A DNA stretch of 9,248 nucleotides from VGEM01 sp033764265 (GTDB lineage: Bacteria; Pseudomonadota; Alphaproteobacteria; Rhodospirillales; Rhodospirillaceae), in contig JANRJB010000181.1 in the NCBI GenBank assembly GCA_033764265.1, forward strand, positions 1 to 9,248, in the 5' to 3' direction. Under the pieces are notes generated by a model. It saw nothing but the letters and a program-made list of their open reading frames with translations, ran no database searches and was not told where the DNA came from. Position numbers and translations under genes: made by a program. Of this stretch, positions 1 to 5,726 are shown in pieces (positions within the stretch are counted from its first letter, which is position 1; every line of letters begins with the position of its first letter).

Positions 1-200
1 TGGGCCTGGTCGGCAAGAACCTCGCCCTACGCGGCATCACCGTCGGCAGCCGCAAGATGCTCGAGGACCTGCTGGCGGCGATGGTGCGCAGCGACCAGAA
101 ACCGGTGATCGACACGGTGATCGATTACAAGGACGCCGCGGCCGCCTACGCCCACATGAAATCGCAGCGCCACATCGGCAAGATCGTCATCCGCCACTAA
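1..200 (+). CDS. MDR-family (zinc-free alcohol dehydrogenase / quinone oxidoreductase type) protein, C-terminal fragment
   Basis: This is the 3' end of a gene cut by the window edge. The reading frame begins at base 3 and gives 65 residues before TAA at 198-200. The protein is the C-terminal part of a medium-chain dehydrogenase/reductase. It has a GKNLALRGITVGSRKML block, a KPVID block and an ending HIGKIVIRH. The same blocks occur in the two complete oxidoreductases at 1498-2517 and 3246-4256, so it is the first of three tandem paralogues. The family reduces or oxidises small alcohols, quinones or enones with NAD(P)H, and the substrate cannot be read from this fragment. Its stop lies one base from the stop of the convergent lipoprotein gene, and no terminator is visible between them. 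Confidence 0.9.
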   Translation, partial: GLVGKNLALRGITVGSRKMLEDLLAAMVRSDQKPVIDTVIDYKDAAAAYAHMKSQRHIGKIVIRH

Positions 201-201
201 C

Positions 202-1341
202 TTATTGAAGGCGCATCGCGTTATCCGAAAACCGGAAGTCCACTTTTCGGCGCGACGCGCCCGGCGGGGACGACACGAGAGCGGGACAGGCGGGCACCAG
301 CCAGTGCTCGCCGTTCATCAGCGCGCGGAATTCGTCGTCGGGCACGCCCAGCTTGACGCGCGCGGCCGCCAGATCGCGCAGCGGTTCGTCGTGGCCGTCG
401 TCGGCCATCGGGAACGTCGAATGCTGGGTGGCGAGCGAGAAGCACGCGCGCGCGTCGCGGTGGGCCATCACCGCTTCCTCCGGCGTCTGGTGGGCATAGG
501 CCATGAACCAGCGCGGCTGGTAGGCGCCGATCGGCAGCAGGGCGAGCCGGAACGGGCCGTACTTGTCGGCGGCGGCGCGGAACAGCGACCCGTCGCCGTA
601 GCCGGTGTCGCCGACGAAATAGATCGGCCCGCCCGGCGCCGCGACCACGAACGCGCCCCACAGCGCGCGGTCGGTGTCCCAGCGCGTGCGCGCCGACCAG
701 TGCTGCATCGGTTCCAGCGCCACCGTCACATCGGGCGCGATGTCGAGCGACTGGCCCCAGGCCAGCGTCTCGACCCGGATGGCGTCGTCGTGCGCGCGGA
801 TGATGGCGTCGTTGCCGAGCGGGGCGATGATGCGCGGCGCGTCGCGATGCCAGAGCCGGGCCAGCGGGCGCACGCTGAGAGGGGCGTAGGGATTGTGGCT
901 GACCAGCACCACGTCGATCCTGGGCAGCTTGTCGAAGTCCACGCCGGGTGCGCGCACCCGCTTGGGCCCGGCGAACGACACCGGGCTCGCGCGCTGGTCG
1001 TAGATCGGGTCGGTCAGGATGTTGAGCCCGGCGGTCTGGATCAGCACCGTGGCGTGATTGATGTACGACACGCGCAGATCGTCGCCGGTCACGCGCGGCG
1101 GCGGTGAGTCCATGGCGGCGTTCTCGACCCAGTCGGGCCACGGACCGGGTTCGCGGTTCAGCTGCCAGCGCCAGAAATCCCAGCCGGAGTTGGCGCGCGG
1201 CGGGCCGGAATTGAAGAACGTCTCGCCGTTGAAATGGTCGCTGACCGGACCGGTGTAATAGGTCGACACACAACCACCCATGCCGACGAACACGCCCGCC
1301 GCCGCCAGCACCGACAGAACCGAGATCAGCTTGAGCTTCAT
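202..1341 (-). CDS. Metallo-beta-lactamase-fold lipoprotein, NAPE-PLD/RomA type, with a degenerate zinc site
   Basis: The product is 379 residues. I chose ATG 1341 because AAGAGG lies 8 bases upstream (1350-1355) and the protein then begins with a signal peptide: Lys residues, a hydrophobic stretch to about residue 22, and a lipobox-like MGGC with Cys24. It should be a membrane-anchored lipoprotein, although Met at -3 is a weak lipobox. The rest matches the NAPE-PLD/RomA/UlaG-like MBL fold: ILTDPIYDQRASP (108-120), EPMQHW (210-215), YFVGDTGYGD (241-250), LLPIGAYQPRWFM (268-280) and a PEEAV block near 287. The family hallmark HxHxDH reads H149-N-P-Y-A-P154, and the HWGTF-type motif reads QHSTF (306-310). 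His149, His214, Asp245 and His284 remain, but residues equivalent to four other zinc ligands are Pro, Ala, Pro and Gln. Hydrolase activity is therefore doubtful. The frame stays open upstream across the next gene, but that extension is a GC-rich shadow. Confidence 0.88.
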   Translation of the reverse strand: MKLKLISVLSVLAAAGVFVGMGGCVSTYYTGPVSDHFNGETFFNSGPPRANSGWDFWRWQLNREPGPWPDWVENAAMDSPPPRVTGDDLRVSYINHATVLIQTAGLNILTDPIYDQRASPVSFAGPKRVRAPGVDFDKLPRIDVVLVSHNPYAPLSVRPLARLWHRDAPRIIAPLGNDAIIRAHDDAIRVETLAWGQSLDIAPDVTVALEPMQHWSARTRWDTDRALWGAFVVAAPGGPIYFVGDTGYGDGSLFRAAADKYGPFRLALLPIGAYQPRWFMAYAHQTPEEAVMAHRDARACFSLATQHSTFPMADDGHDEPLRDLAAARVKLGVPDDEFRALMNGEHWLVPACPALVSSPPGASRRKVDFRFSDNAMRLQ

Positions 1342-1372
1342 CGCCGCCGCCTCTTTTTCACGCGCGGATGCG

Positions 1373-1378
1373 GATATA
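1373..1378 (-). promoter_or_regulatory. Candidate -10 element for the MBL lipoprotein gene
   Basis: On the minus strand these bases read TATATC, an AT-rich island in a GC-rich stretch, 31 bases before the ATG at 1341. Transcription would begin near 1366 and leave a short leader containing the AAGAGG ribosome site. I could not find a convincing -35 at the right distance, so the call is weak. Confidence 0.3.
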
Positions 1379-1417
1379 GGGCGTCGGACGGCCAAAGCCC
1401 AGAGCGCCCGGTCCACC

Positions 1418-1450
1418 TTGACACCTGTCGGTGGCCGTGCGGCCATGTCA
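1418..1450 (+). promoter_or_regulatory. TTGACA box and small hairpin upstream of the second oxidoreductase
   Basis: A perfect TTGACA lies at 1418-1423, but no acceptable -10 follows at 16-18 bases, so a standard sigma-70 promoter is not supported. The same stretch has GACA-CC-TGTC symmetry (1420-1429) and a perfect 5-bp stem TGGCC-GTGC-GGCCA (1432-1445), and TGACA (1419-1423) is mirrored by TGTCA (1446-1450). It could be a regulator site or a leader hairpin, because it sits 34-80 bases before the gene start at 1498. Confidence 0.22.
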
Positions 1451-1497
1451 GCCAACGGGCGGCGACGGCCCGGCGCGGCATCAGGGGAGGCGCAGCG

Positions 1498-2517
1498 ATG
1501 GTCAAGGTGTGGGAACTGGGCGAGCAGAAGGGCGTGACCAGCTTGCGCCTGGCCGAGCGGGCCGAGCCCAAGCCCGGCCCCGGCCAGGTGGTGGTGGCGG
1601 TCAAGGCAACCTCGCTGAACCGCCGCGACATCGGCATCGCGGGCAGCACCTATGGCGGCACCAAGCCGCCCACCCGCATTCCGCTGTCCGACGGCGCCGG
1701 CGACGTGGTGGCGCTGGGCGACGGCGTGACCAACGTCAAGGTCGGCGACCGGGTCACCGCCACCCACTTCACGCCGTGGCTCGACGGCGCGTTCGATCCG
1801 GCCTACTTCGCCGCCGACCTGGGCGTCACCATCGACGGCTGGCTGGGCGAGAAGGTCGTCATCCCGGCCGCGTGCCTGGTGCCGATCCCGCCGGCGCTGA
1901 CCTACGCCGATGCCGCCGCGCTGCCGGTGGCGGCGGTGACCGCCTACGCGGTGATCGAGACCTTCGGCGACGTGAAGTCGGGCGACACGGTGCTCACGCT
2001 CGGCACCGGCGGGGTGTCGATCTTCGCGCTGCAGATCGCCAAGATGAACGGCGCGCGCGCGGCCATCACCTCGTCCAGCGACGAGAAGCTCGCCCGCTGC
2101 AAGGAACTGGGCGCGGACATCGTCGTCAACTACCGCACGCGGCCCGACTGGGACAAGGCGATCCGCGAGCAGAACGGCGGGCGCGGCGTCGACATCGTGG
2201 TGGAAACCGGCGGCTTCGCCACCGTCGGGCAATCCTTGGCGGCCTGCGCGCCCAATGCCCGCGTCGGCATGATCGGCGCGCTGGGCGGCCGGCCCGAGAC
2301 GCCGCCCGCGCTGTTCCCGCTGGTCGGCCAGAACATCACCATGAAGGGCATCACCTCGGGCAGCCGGCGCATGTTCAACGACCTGTTGAAGGCGATGGTG
2401 GCCACCGGCTCAAAGCCGGTGATCGACAAAACCTTCGCCTTCGCCGACGCACCCAAGGCCTACCAGTACATGGTGGACAGCGAATTCATCGGCAAGATCG
2501 TGATCGAGAACGGGTAA
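1498..2517 (+). CDS. MDR-family NAD(P)-dependent oxidoreductase (zinc-free ADH / quinone oxidoreductase type), paralogue 2
   Basis: The product is 339 residues, the usual length for the family. The start is ATG 1498 with GGGGAGG at 1484-1490, 7 bases upstream, and the first residues MVKVWELG match the start of paralogue 3 (MKVWEIG). The N-terminal GroES-like catalytic domain runs to about residue 125 and includes SLNRRDI (39-45), PLSDGAG (62-68) and KVGDRV (81-86). The Rossmann domain follows, with its nucleotide-binding loop LGTGGVS (168-174), then TSSSDEKLAR (191-200) and NYRTRPDWDKA (211-221). The structural-zinc cysteine cluster and the catalytic Cys/His pair of zinc alcohol dehydrogenases are absent, so it should be a zinc-independent reductase. 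The substrate is unknown. Its stop is one base from that of the convergent ParE-like toxin gene. Confidence 0.92.
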   Translation: MVKVWELGEQKGVTSLRLAERAEPKPGPGQVVVAVKATSLNRRDIGIAGSTYGGTKPPTRIPLSDGAGDVVALGDGVTNVKVGDRVTATHFTPWLDGAFDPAYFAADLGVTIDGWLGEKVVIPAACLVPIPPALTYADAAALPVAAVTAYAVIETFGDVKSGDTVLTLGTGGVSIFALQIAKMNGARAAITSSSDEKLARCKELGADIVVNYRTRPDWDKAIREQNGGRGVDIVVETGGFATVGQSLAACAPNARVGMIGALGGRPETPPALFPLVGQNITMKGITSGSRRMFNDLLKAMVATGSKPVIDKTFAFADAPKAYQYMVDSEFIGKIVIENG

Positions 2518-2518
2518 A

Positions 2519-2833
2519 TCAGCTTCCTCGGCCGCGCATGACAGCCGAGATCACCCGCGGATTCCGCCGGCCGTGAATGACCGCAATTACTTGCAAAGGT
2601 CGCAGCTCGGGTGCGTACGCGACGAGATATTCCCGAACGGCGACAAACCTCAGCGGTCGTGCTGTCAGATCAGGGCGTCGATGGCCGATGGCAGGGGTCG
2701 CCGCCAGCCCTGCAAATGCAGCGAAAAACTCCTCGATGACACGATCAGCCGCATCCGGATTGCGATCGGCGATGTAGTCCCAGATGCCTTCTAGATCTGA
2801 AACTGCCTCAGGGTGTAGCGCGAACCCGGTCAT
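2519..2833 (-). CDS. ParE/RelE-superfamily toxin of a type II toxin-antitoxin pair
   Basis: The product is 104 residues, the usual size for ParE toxins. Family features in order are LHPEAVSDLEGIWDYIADRNPDAA-type helices at 6-29, a LAATPAIGHRRPDL turn at 43-56, LRFVAVREYLVAY strands at 61-73, and VIAVIHGRRNP at 82-92, matching the ParE C-terminal V.HG.R motif. ParE toxins act on DNA gyrase, whereas RelE relatives cleave mRNA. The subgroup cannot be settled from sequence alone, but the pattern favours ParE. The ATG at 2833 overlaps the antitoxin stop codon as ATGA (2830-2833) and has no clear ribosome site of its own, so translation is probably coupled. Sampled DNA here is less GC-rich (35/60 at 2581-2640) than in the neighbouring oxidoreductase (45/60 at 1681-1740), consistent with acquisition by transfer. 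Confidence 0.9.
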   Translation of the reverse strand: MTGFALHPEAVSDLEGIWDYIADRNPDAADRVIEEFFAAFAGLAATPAIGHRRPDLTARPLRFVAVREYLVAYAPELRPLQVIAVIHGRRNPRVISAVMRGRGS

Positions 2834-3078
2834 GCCATCGGCGTGCGTCGCGCTCGACGTCTCGCTTGCAGACTGGCCAATGCCGCATCGCCGTCGATCG
2901 CGCTAACCCGGCCCGAGGCGGCATCGTCGAAACGGCGATCAAGGCGTTCCCGCAGCTCAGCGATCTCGTCAAGATATCCCGCCAGCGCCTCTTCGGCCAC
3001 GGCGTCGGGGGCACGCCCGGTCGCGGCCGCCAAGTCCGCCAACCGCCGCGCCAAATCGTCGCTGACCCGGATATTCAT
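2830..3078 (-). CDS. Ribbon-helix-helix (CopG/ParD-like) antitoxin
   Basis: The product is 82 residues. MNIRVSDDLARRLADLAAAT (1-20) is a classic ribbon-helix-helix start: a short beta strand then two helices, which dimerise and bind DNA. Charged helix DEIAELRERLDRRFDD follows at 37-52, and the Arg-rich C-terminal tail (about 70-79) is the part expected to bind the toxin. It lies upstream of the toxin gene and overlaps it by four bases, the standard antitoxin-first order. The frame extends further upstream with no better start. ATG 3078 has no Shine-Dalgarno, and a promoter lies directly before it, so the mRNA may be leaderless. It should neutralise the toxin and repress its own promoter. Confidence 0.87.
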   Translation of the reverse strand: MNIRVSDDLARRLADLAAATGRAPDAVAEEALAGYLDEIAELRERLDRRFDDAASGRVSAIDGDAALASLQARRRARRTPMA

Positions 3079-3083
3079 GTCGG

Positions 3084-3113
3084 AGTTTATGAAGACGAAA
3101 AAGCCGAAGTCAA
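3084..3113 (-). promoter_or_regulatory. Sigma-70-like promoter of the toxin-antitoxin operon
   Basis: On the minus strand the -35 reads TTGACT (3108-3113) and the -10 reads TAAACT (3084-3089) with an 18-base spacer. An alternative -10, CATAAA (3086-3091), gives a 16-base spacer. The -10 ends only five bases before the antitoxin ATG, so transcription would begin at or very near the start codon. Confidence 0.55.
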
Positions 3114-3133
3114 CTCGACTGGGCGACTCGGCT
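3102..3133. promoter_or_regulatory. Inverted repeat, probable antitoxin operator
   Basis: AGCCGAAGTC (3102-3111) pairs with GACTCGGCT (3125-3133): nine base pairs with one bulged A at 3107 and a 13-base centre. It overlaps the -35 of the toxin-antitoxin promoter. Autorepression through such repeats is typical of ribbon-helix-helix antitoxins. The site also lies just before the candidate promoter of the + strand oxidoreductase. Confidence 0.45.
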
Positions 3134-3140
3134 GCGGCGG

Positions 3141-3178
3141 TGGACAAACCCACGAGATGGCGTCTAAGAGTCTCGAGA
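3141..3178 (+). promoter_or_regulatory. Candidate promoter and palindrome for the third oxidoreductase operon
   Basis: TGGACA (3141-3146) and TCTAAG (3163-3168) are spaced by 16 bases and resemble a sigma-70 promoter (5/6 and 4/6 matches). A perfect 8-base palindrome TCTCGAGA (3171-3178) lies at the expected transcription start, where a repressor could act. The leader to ATG 3246 would be about 70 bases. Confidence 0.33.
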
Positions 3179-3245
3179 ACATTGGCTTGGCGCCCGCCGC
3201 GCCCCAACGCGCGCCGCCGCAATTTCCATGTCTAGGGAGCGACTC

Positions 3246-4256
3246 ATGAAAGTCTGGGAAATCGGCTCGCAGGAGGGCATCGGCTCGCTGCGGCAGGGCA
3301 CGCGGCCCGCGCCCGAGACCGCGCGCGGCCATGCGGTCGTGAAGGTGCACGCCAGCGCGCTCAACCATCGCGACCTGATGATCATGGCCAAGCGTTACGG
3401 CGCGACGGCGCGCCCGGAGACGCGGGTGCCGTTGTCGGACGGCGCGGGCGAGGTGATCGCGCTGGGCGAAGGCGTCAACAGCGTGAAAGTGGGCGACCGC
3501 GTGGTCGCCAACATGTTCGCCGACTGGGTCGACGGGCCGTGGGTGCCGGGGTTGTTCGCGGCCGACTACGGCAACACCCGCGACGGCTGGGCGGCGGAAC
3601 GCGTGCTGGCGCCGGCGCACTCGCTGGTGAAAATCCCCGATCACCTGAGCTGGGAAGAGGCCGCCACCTGCGCCTCGGCCGGGGTGACGGCCTGGAACAA
3701 CCTCTATACGCTGGGCCGCATGAAGGCCGGCGACACGGTGCTGGTGCTGGGCACCGGCGGCGTGTCGATCTGGGGCCTGCAGCTGGCCAAGGCCGGCGGC
3801 GCGCGGGTGATCGTGACGTCGTCCAGCGACGACAAGCTCGCCCGCGCGAAAGCCCTGGGCGCGGACATCGGCATCAACTACCGCACCACGCCGGACTGGG
3901 ACAAAGCCGTGCTCGAAGCCACCGGCGGCGCCGGCGCGGACATCGTGGTGGAAACCGTCGGCACCGGCACGCTGACGCGCTCGTTGAATGCCGCCGCCTA
4001 CAACGGCCGCATCGGCCTGATCGGCGGGCTCGAGCAGGGCCAGCCGCAGATTTTCGCGCTGGTGGGCAAGAACCTGCACCTGTTCGGCATCACCGTCGGC
4101 AACCGGCGCATGCTGGCGGACATGATGGCCAGCATCGCGGCGGTGAAACTGAAGCCGGTGGTGGACAAGGTGTTCGCCTTCGACGATCTGCCGAAGGCCT
4201 ATCAATACCTCGACGGCGCCGAACACATCGGCAAGGTCGTCGTCAGGCACAGTTAA
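3246..4256 (+). CDS. MDR-family NAD(P)-dependent oxidoreductase (zinc-free ADH / quinone oxidoreductase type), paralogue 3
   Basis: The product is 336 residues. An in-frame ATG at 3228 would add six residues, but the ribosome site GGGAG (3235-3239) lies inside that extension, 6 bases before ATG 3246, and MKVWEIG aligns with the start of paralogue 2, so 3246 is preferred. The GroES-like domain includes SALNHRDLMIM (37-47) and PLSDGAGEV (62-70). The Rossmann loop is LGTGGVS (168-174), followed by TSSSDDKLAR (191-200), NYRTTPDWDKA (211-221) and DIVVETVG (232-239). No structural-zinc cysteine cluster is present. The C-terminus (GKNLHLFGITVGNRRML, then HIGKVVVRHS) closely resembles the fragment at 1-200. 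The BNR gene follows after 11 bases, so they are probably cotranscribed. The natural substrate cannot be inferred. Confidence 0.93.
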   Translation: MKVWEIGSQEGIGSLRQGTRPAPETARGHAVVKVHASALNHRDLMIMAKRYGATARPETRVPLSDGAGEVIALGEGVNSVKVGDRVVANMFADWVDGPWVPGLFAADYGNTRDGWAAERVLAPAHSLVKIPDHLSWEEAATCASAGVTAWNNLYTLGRMKAGDTVLVLGTGGVSIWGLQLAKAGGARVIVTSSSDDKLARAKALGADIGINYRTTPDWDKAVLEATGGAGADIVVETVGTGTLTRSLNAAAYNGRIGLIGGLEQGQPQIFALVGKNLHLFGITVGNRRMLADMMASIAAVKLKPVVDKVFAFDDLPKAYQYLDGAEHIGKVVVRHS

Positions 4257-4267
4257 AAGGATCGACC

Positions 4268-5440
4268 ATGGTCGCGAAGAAAAAGAAACGGCAGTCGACG
4301 CGGACATCGAAACCGGTCGTGCTGGTCGCCACCCGCAAGGGCGCGTGGATTCTGCGCGGCGATGCGAACCGCAGGACCTGGACGCTGGACGGCCCGCACT
4401 TCCTGGGACAGATCGTCAATCATCTAGTTCTGGACCCGCGCGACCGGCGCACGCTGCTGGCGGCCACATCGACCGGGCACCTGGGCCCGACCATTCATCA
4501 TTCGACCGACCTGGGCCGCACCTGGACCGAGGTTCCTCAGCCGCCCGCCTTCGCCAAGGCCGCCGATCCCGCCCAGGGCCGTTCGGTCAACCACACCTTC
4601 TGGCTGACGCCCGCGCACGCCAACGAGCCCAACGTCTGGTACGCCGGCACCTCGCCGCAGGGGCTGTTCCGTTCCGACGACGGCGGCCTGACCTGGACGC
4701 CGTTCTCGACGCTCAACGACGACCCGCAGTTCCGCAAGTGGATGGGCACCGTGCAGGACGGCACGCCCGACGGGCCCAAGCTGCACTCGGTCACCATCGA
4801 CCCGCGCGATCCCAAACACATGTACATCGCCATGTCGGGCGGCGGCGTACACGAAACGCTGGACGGCGGCCAAACGTGGTCGCTCTTGATCGACGGGCTG
4901 GCGGTGGTCGAGGGCTTCAATTTCGACAAGAACGACCCCACGTTCCACGATCCGCACTGCATGCGCATGTGCCCGACCAACCCGGACCGGCTGTACCAGC
5001 AGAACCACTGCGGCATCTACCGCCTCGACCGGCCGTCACGCACCTGGGAGCGCATCGGCCGCGCCATGCCCAAGACCGTCGGCGACATCGGCCTGCCGCT
5101 CGCGCTGCATCCGCGCGACGACCGCATCGCCTACGTGTTCCCGATGGACGGGTCGGGCGTTTGGCCGCGCACCGCCCTGGCCGGGAAACCCGCCGCCTAC
5201 GTCACGCGCAACGCCGGGAAAAGCTGGCAGCGGCTCGATGCCGGCCTGCCCGGCAAGCAGGCGTGGTGGACGATCAAGCGCCAGGCCTTCGCGTCCGATC
5301 GGTTTGACCCGGTCGGCCTGTACGTCGGCAACACCGGCGGCGAACTGTGGATGATGCGCGACGACGGATCACGGCGCTGGACGTGCCTGGCCCGCCATCT
5401 GCCCGAAATCTACGCCGTGGAAGCCGCCGACGCGGCGTGA
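4268..5440 (+). CDS. BNR/Asp-box repeat beta-propeller protein (sialidase-fold, VPS10/WD40-like), cytoplasmic
   Basis: The product is 390 residues. The start ATG 4268 has AAGGA (4257-4261) 6 bases upstream. Four Asp-box motifs (S/T-x-D-x-G-x-T-W) mark propeller hairpins: STDLGRTW (79-86), SDDGGLTW (136-143), TLDGGQTW (197-204) and TRNAGKSW (313-320). A degenerate one lies near 364-371. Repeated strand starts such as LVLDPRD (53-59), VTIDPRDP (175-182) and LALHPRDD (278-285) precede propeller blades. There is no signal peptide; the N-terminus is Lys-rich, so it is likely cytoplasmic. Such proteins are often named exo-alpha-sialidase or glycosyl hydrolase. The sialidase FRIP arginine motif is not seen, so enzyme activity should not be assumed. 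It sits between an oxidoreductase and a MoaD-like gene with tiny gaps, suggesting one operon and a shared function with the sulfur-carrier-like protein. Confidence 0.88.
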   Translation: MVAKKKKRQSTRTSKPVVLVATRKGAWILRGDANRRTWTLDGPHFLGQIVNHLVLDPRDRRTLLAATSTGHLGPTIHHSTDLGRTWTEVPQPPAFAKAADPAQGRSVNHTFWLTPAHANEPNVWYAGTSPQGLFRSDDGGLTWTPFSTLNDDPQFRKWMGTVQDGTPDGPKLHSVTIDPRDPKHMYIAMSGGGVHETLDGGQTWSLLIDGLAVVEGFNFDKNDPTFHDPHCMRMCPTNPDRLYQQNHCGIYRLDRPSRTWERIGRAMPKTVGDIGLPLALHPRDDRIAYVFPMDGSGVWPRTALAGKPAAYVTRNAGKSWQRLDAGLPGKQAWWTIKRQAFASDRFDPVGLYVGNTGGELWMMRDDGSRRWTCLARHLPEIYAVEAADAA

Positions 5441-5450
5441 AGGCGGGCCG

Positions 5451-5726
5451 ATGCGCGTGAAAGTCCTGATCGCGAGCCCGCTGCACTCGTACACCAAGGC
5501 CAGCGAGGTCGAGGCCCAGGTCGAGGATGAGCGCGCGACCGTGGCCGAGGTGCTGGCCGACCTGGACCGCCGCTATCCCGGCATCCGCTTCCGCATGGTC
5601 GACGAGCAGGGCCGCATGCGCCGGCACATGCGGCTGTTCGTCGACGGCGAACAGGTGTTCGACTTGAGTCGGCCGCTGGCGCCCGGCGAGAGCATCCAGA
5701 CGGTGCAGGCCCTCAGCGGCGGTTAG
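5451..5726 (+). CDS. MoaD/ThiS-family ubiquitin-like sulfur-carrier protein
   Basis: The product is 91 residues, the normal size for MoaD/ThiS. The beta-grasp layout is visible: strand MRVKVLIASPL (1-11), a helix ATVAEVLADLDRRYPG (29-44), strand MRLFVDGEQVF (60-70), and the loop LAPGESIQTVQALSGG leading to the C-terminal Gly90-Gly91. In this family the terminal Gly is adenylated and then thiocarboxylated to carry sulfur for molybdopterin, thiamine or other products. No MoaE, MoeB/ThiF or thiazole gene is in the window, so the acceptor is unknown. The start is ATG 5451, with GAAGG (5439-5443) partly inside the upstream stop codon, which implies coupling to the BNR gene. Its 3' end overlaps the convergent gene by 14 bases. 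Confidence 0.87.
   Translation: MRVKVLIASPLHSYTKASEVEAQVEDERATVAEVLADLDRRYPGIRFRMVDEQGRMRRHMRLFVDGEQVFDLSRPLAPGESIQTVQALSGG

Noticed and set aside
205..1107. 300-residue + strand open frame antisense to the lipoprotein
   Set aside because: It has no domain signature, and the opposite frame encodes a clear MBL fold with a ribosome site.
1418..1446. TTGACA as a full sigma-70 promoter for the second oxidoreductase
   Set aside because: No acceptable -10 occurs 16-18 bases downstream; only the box and nearby symmetry are reported.
1342..2232. Minus-strand open frame extending the lipoprotein to 676 residues
   Set aside because: The extension is antisense to the second oxidoreductase, is His/Arg/Gly-rich low-quality sequence, and would bury the signal peptide and ribosome site at 1341-1355.
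2573..3249. Small + strand open frames across the TA region
   Set aside because: They are antisense to the toxin and antitoxin, both of which have strong family patterns and the ATGA overlap.
3539..4267. Upstream extension of the BNR protein to 633 residues
   Set aside because: The extra part is an out-of-phase reading of the oxidoreductase gene; ATG 4268 has a good ribosome site and the propeller begins there.
3087..4307. 406-residue minus-strand open frame
   Set aside because: It mirrors the third oxidoreductase, contains no recognisable domain and has the biased composition of a GC-rich shadow frame.
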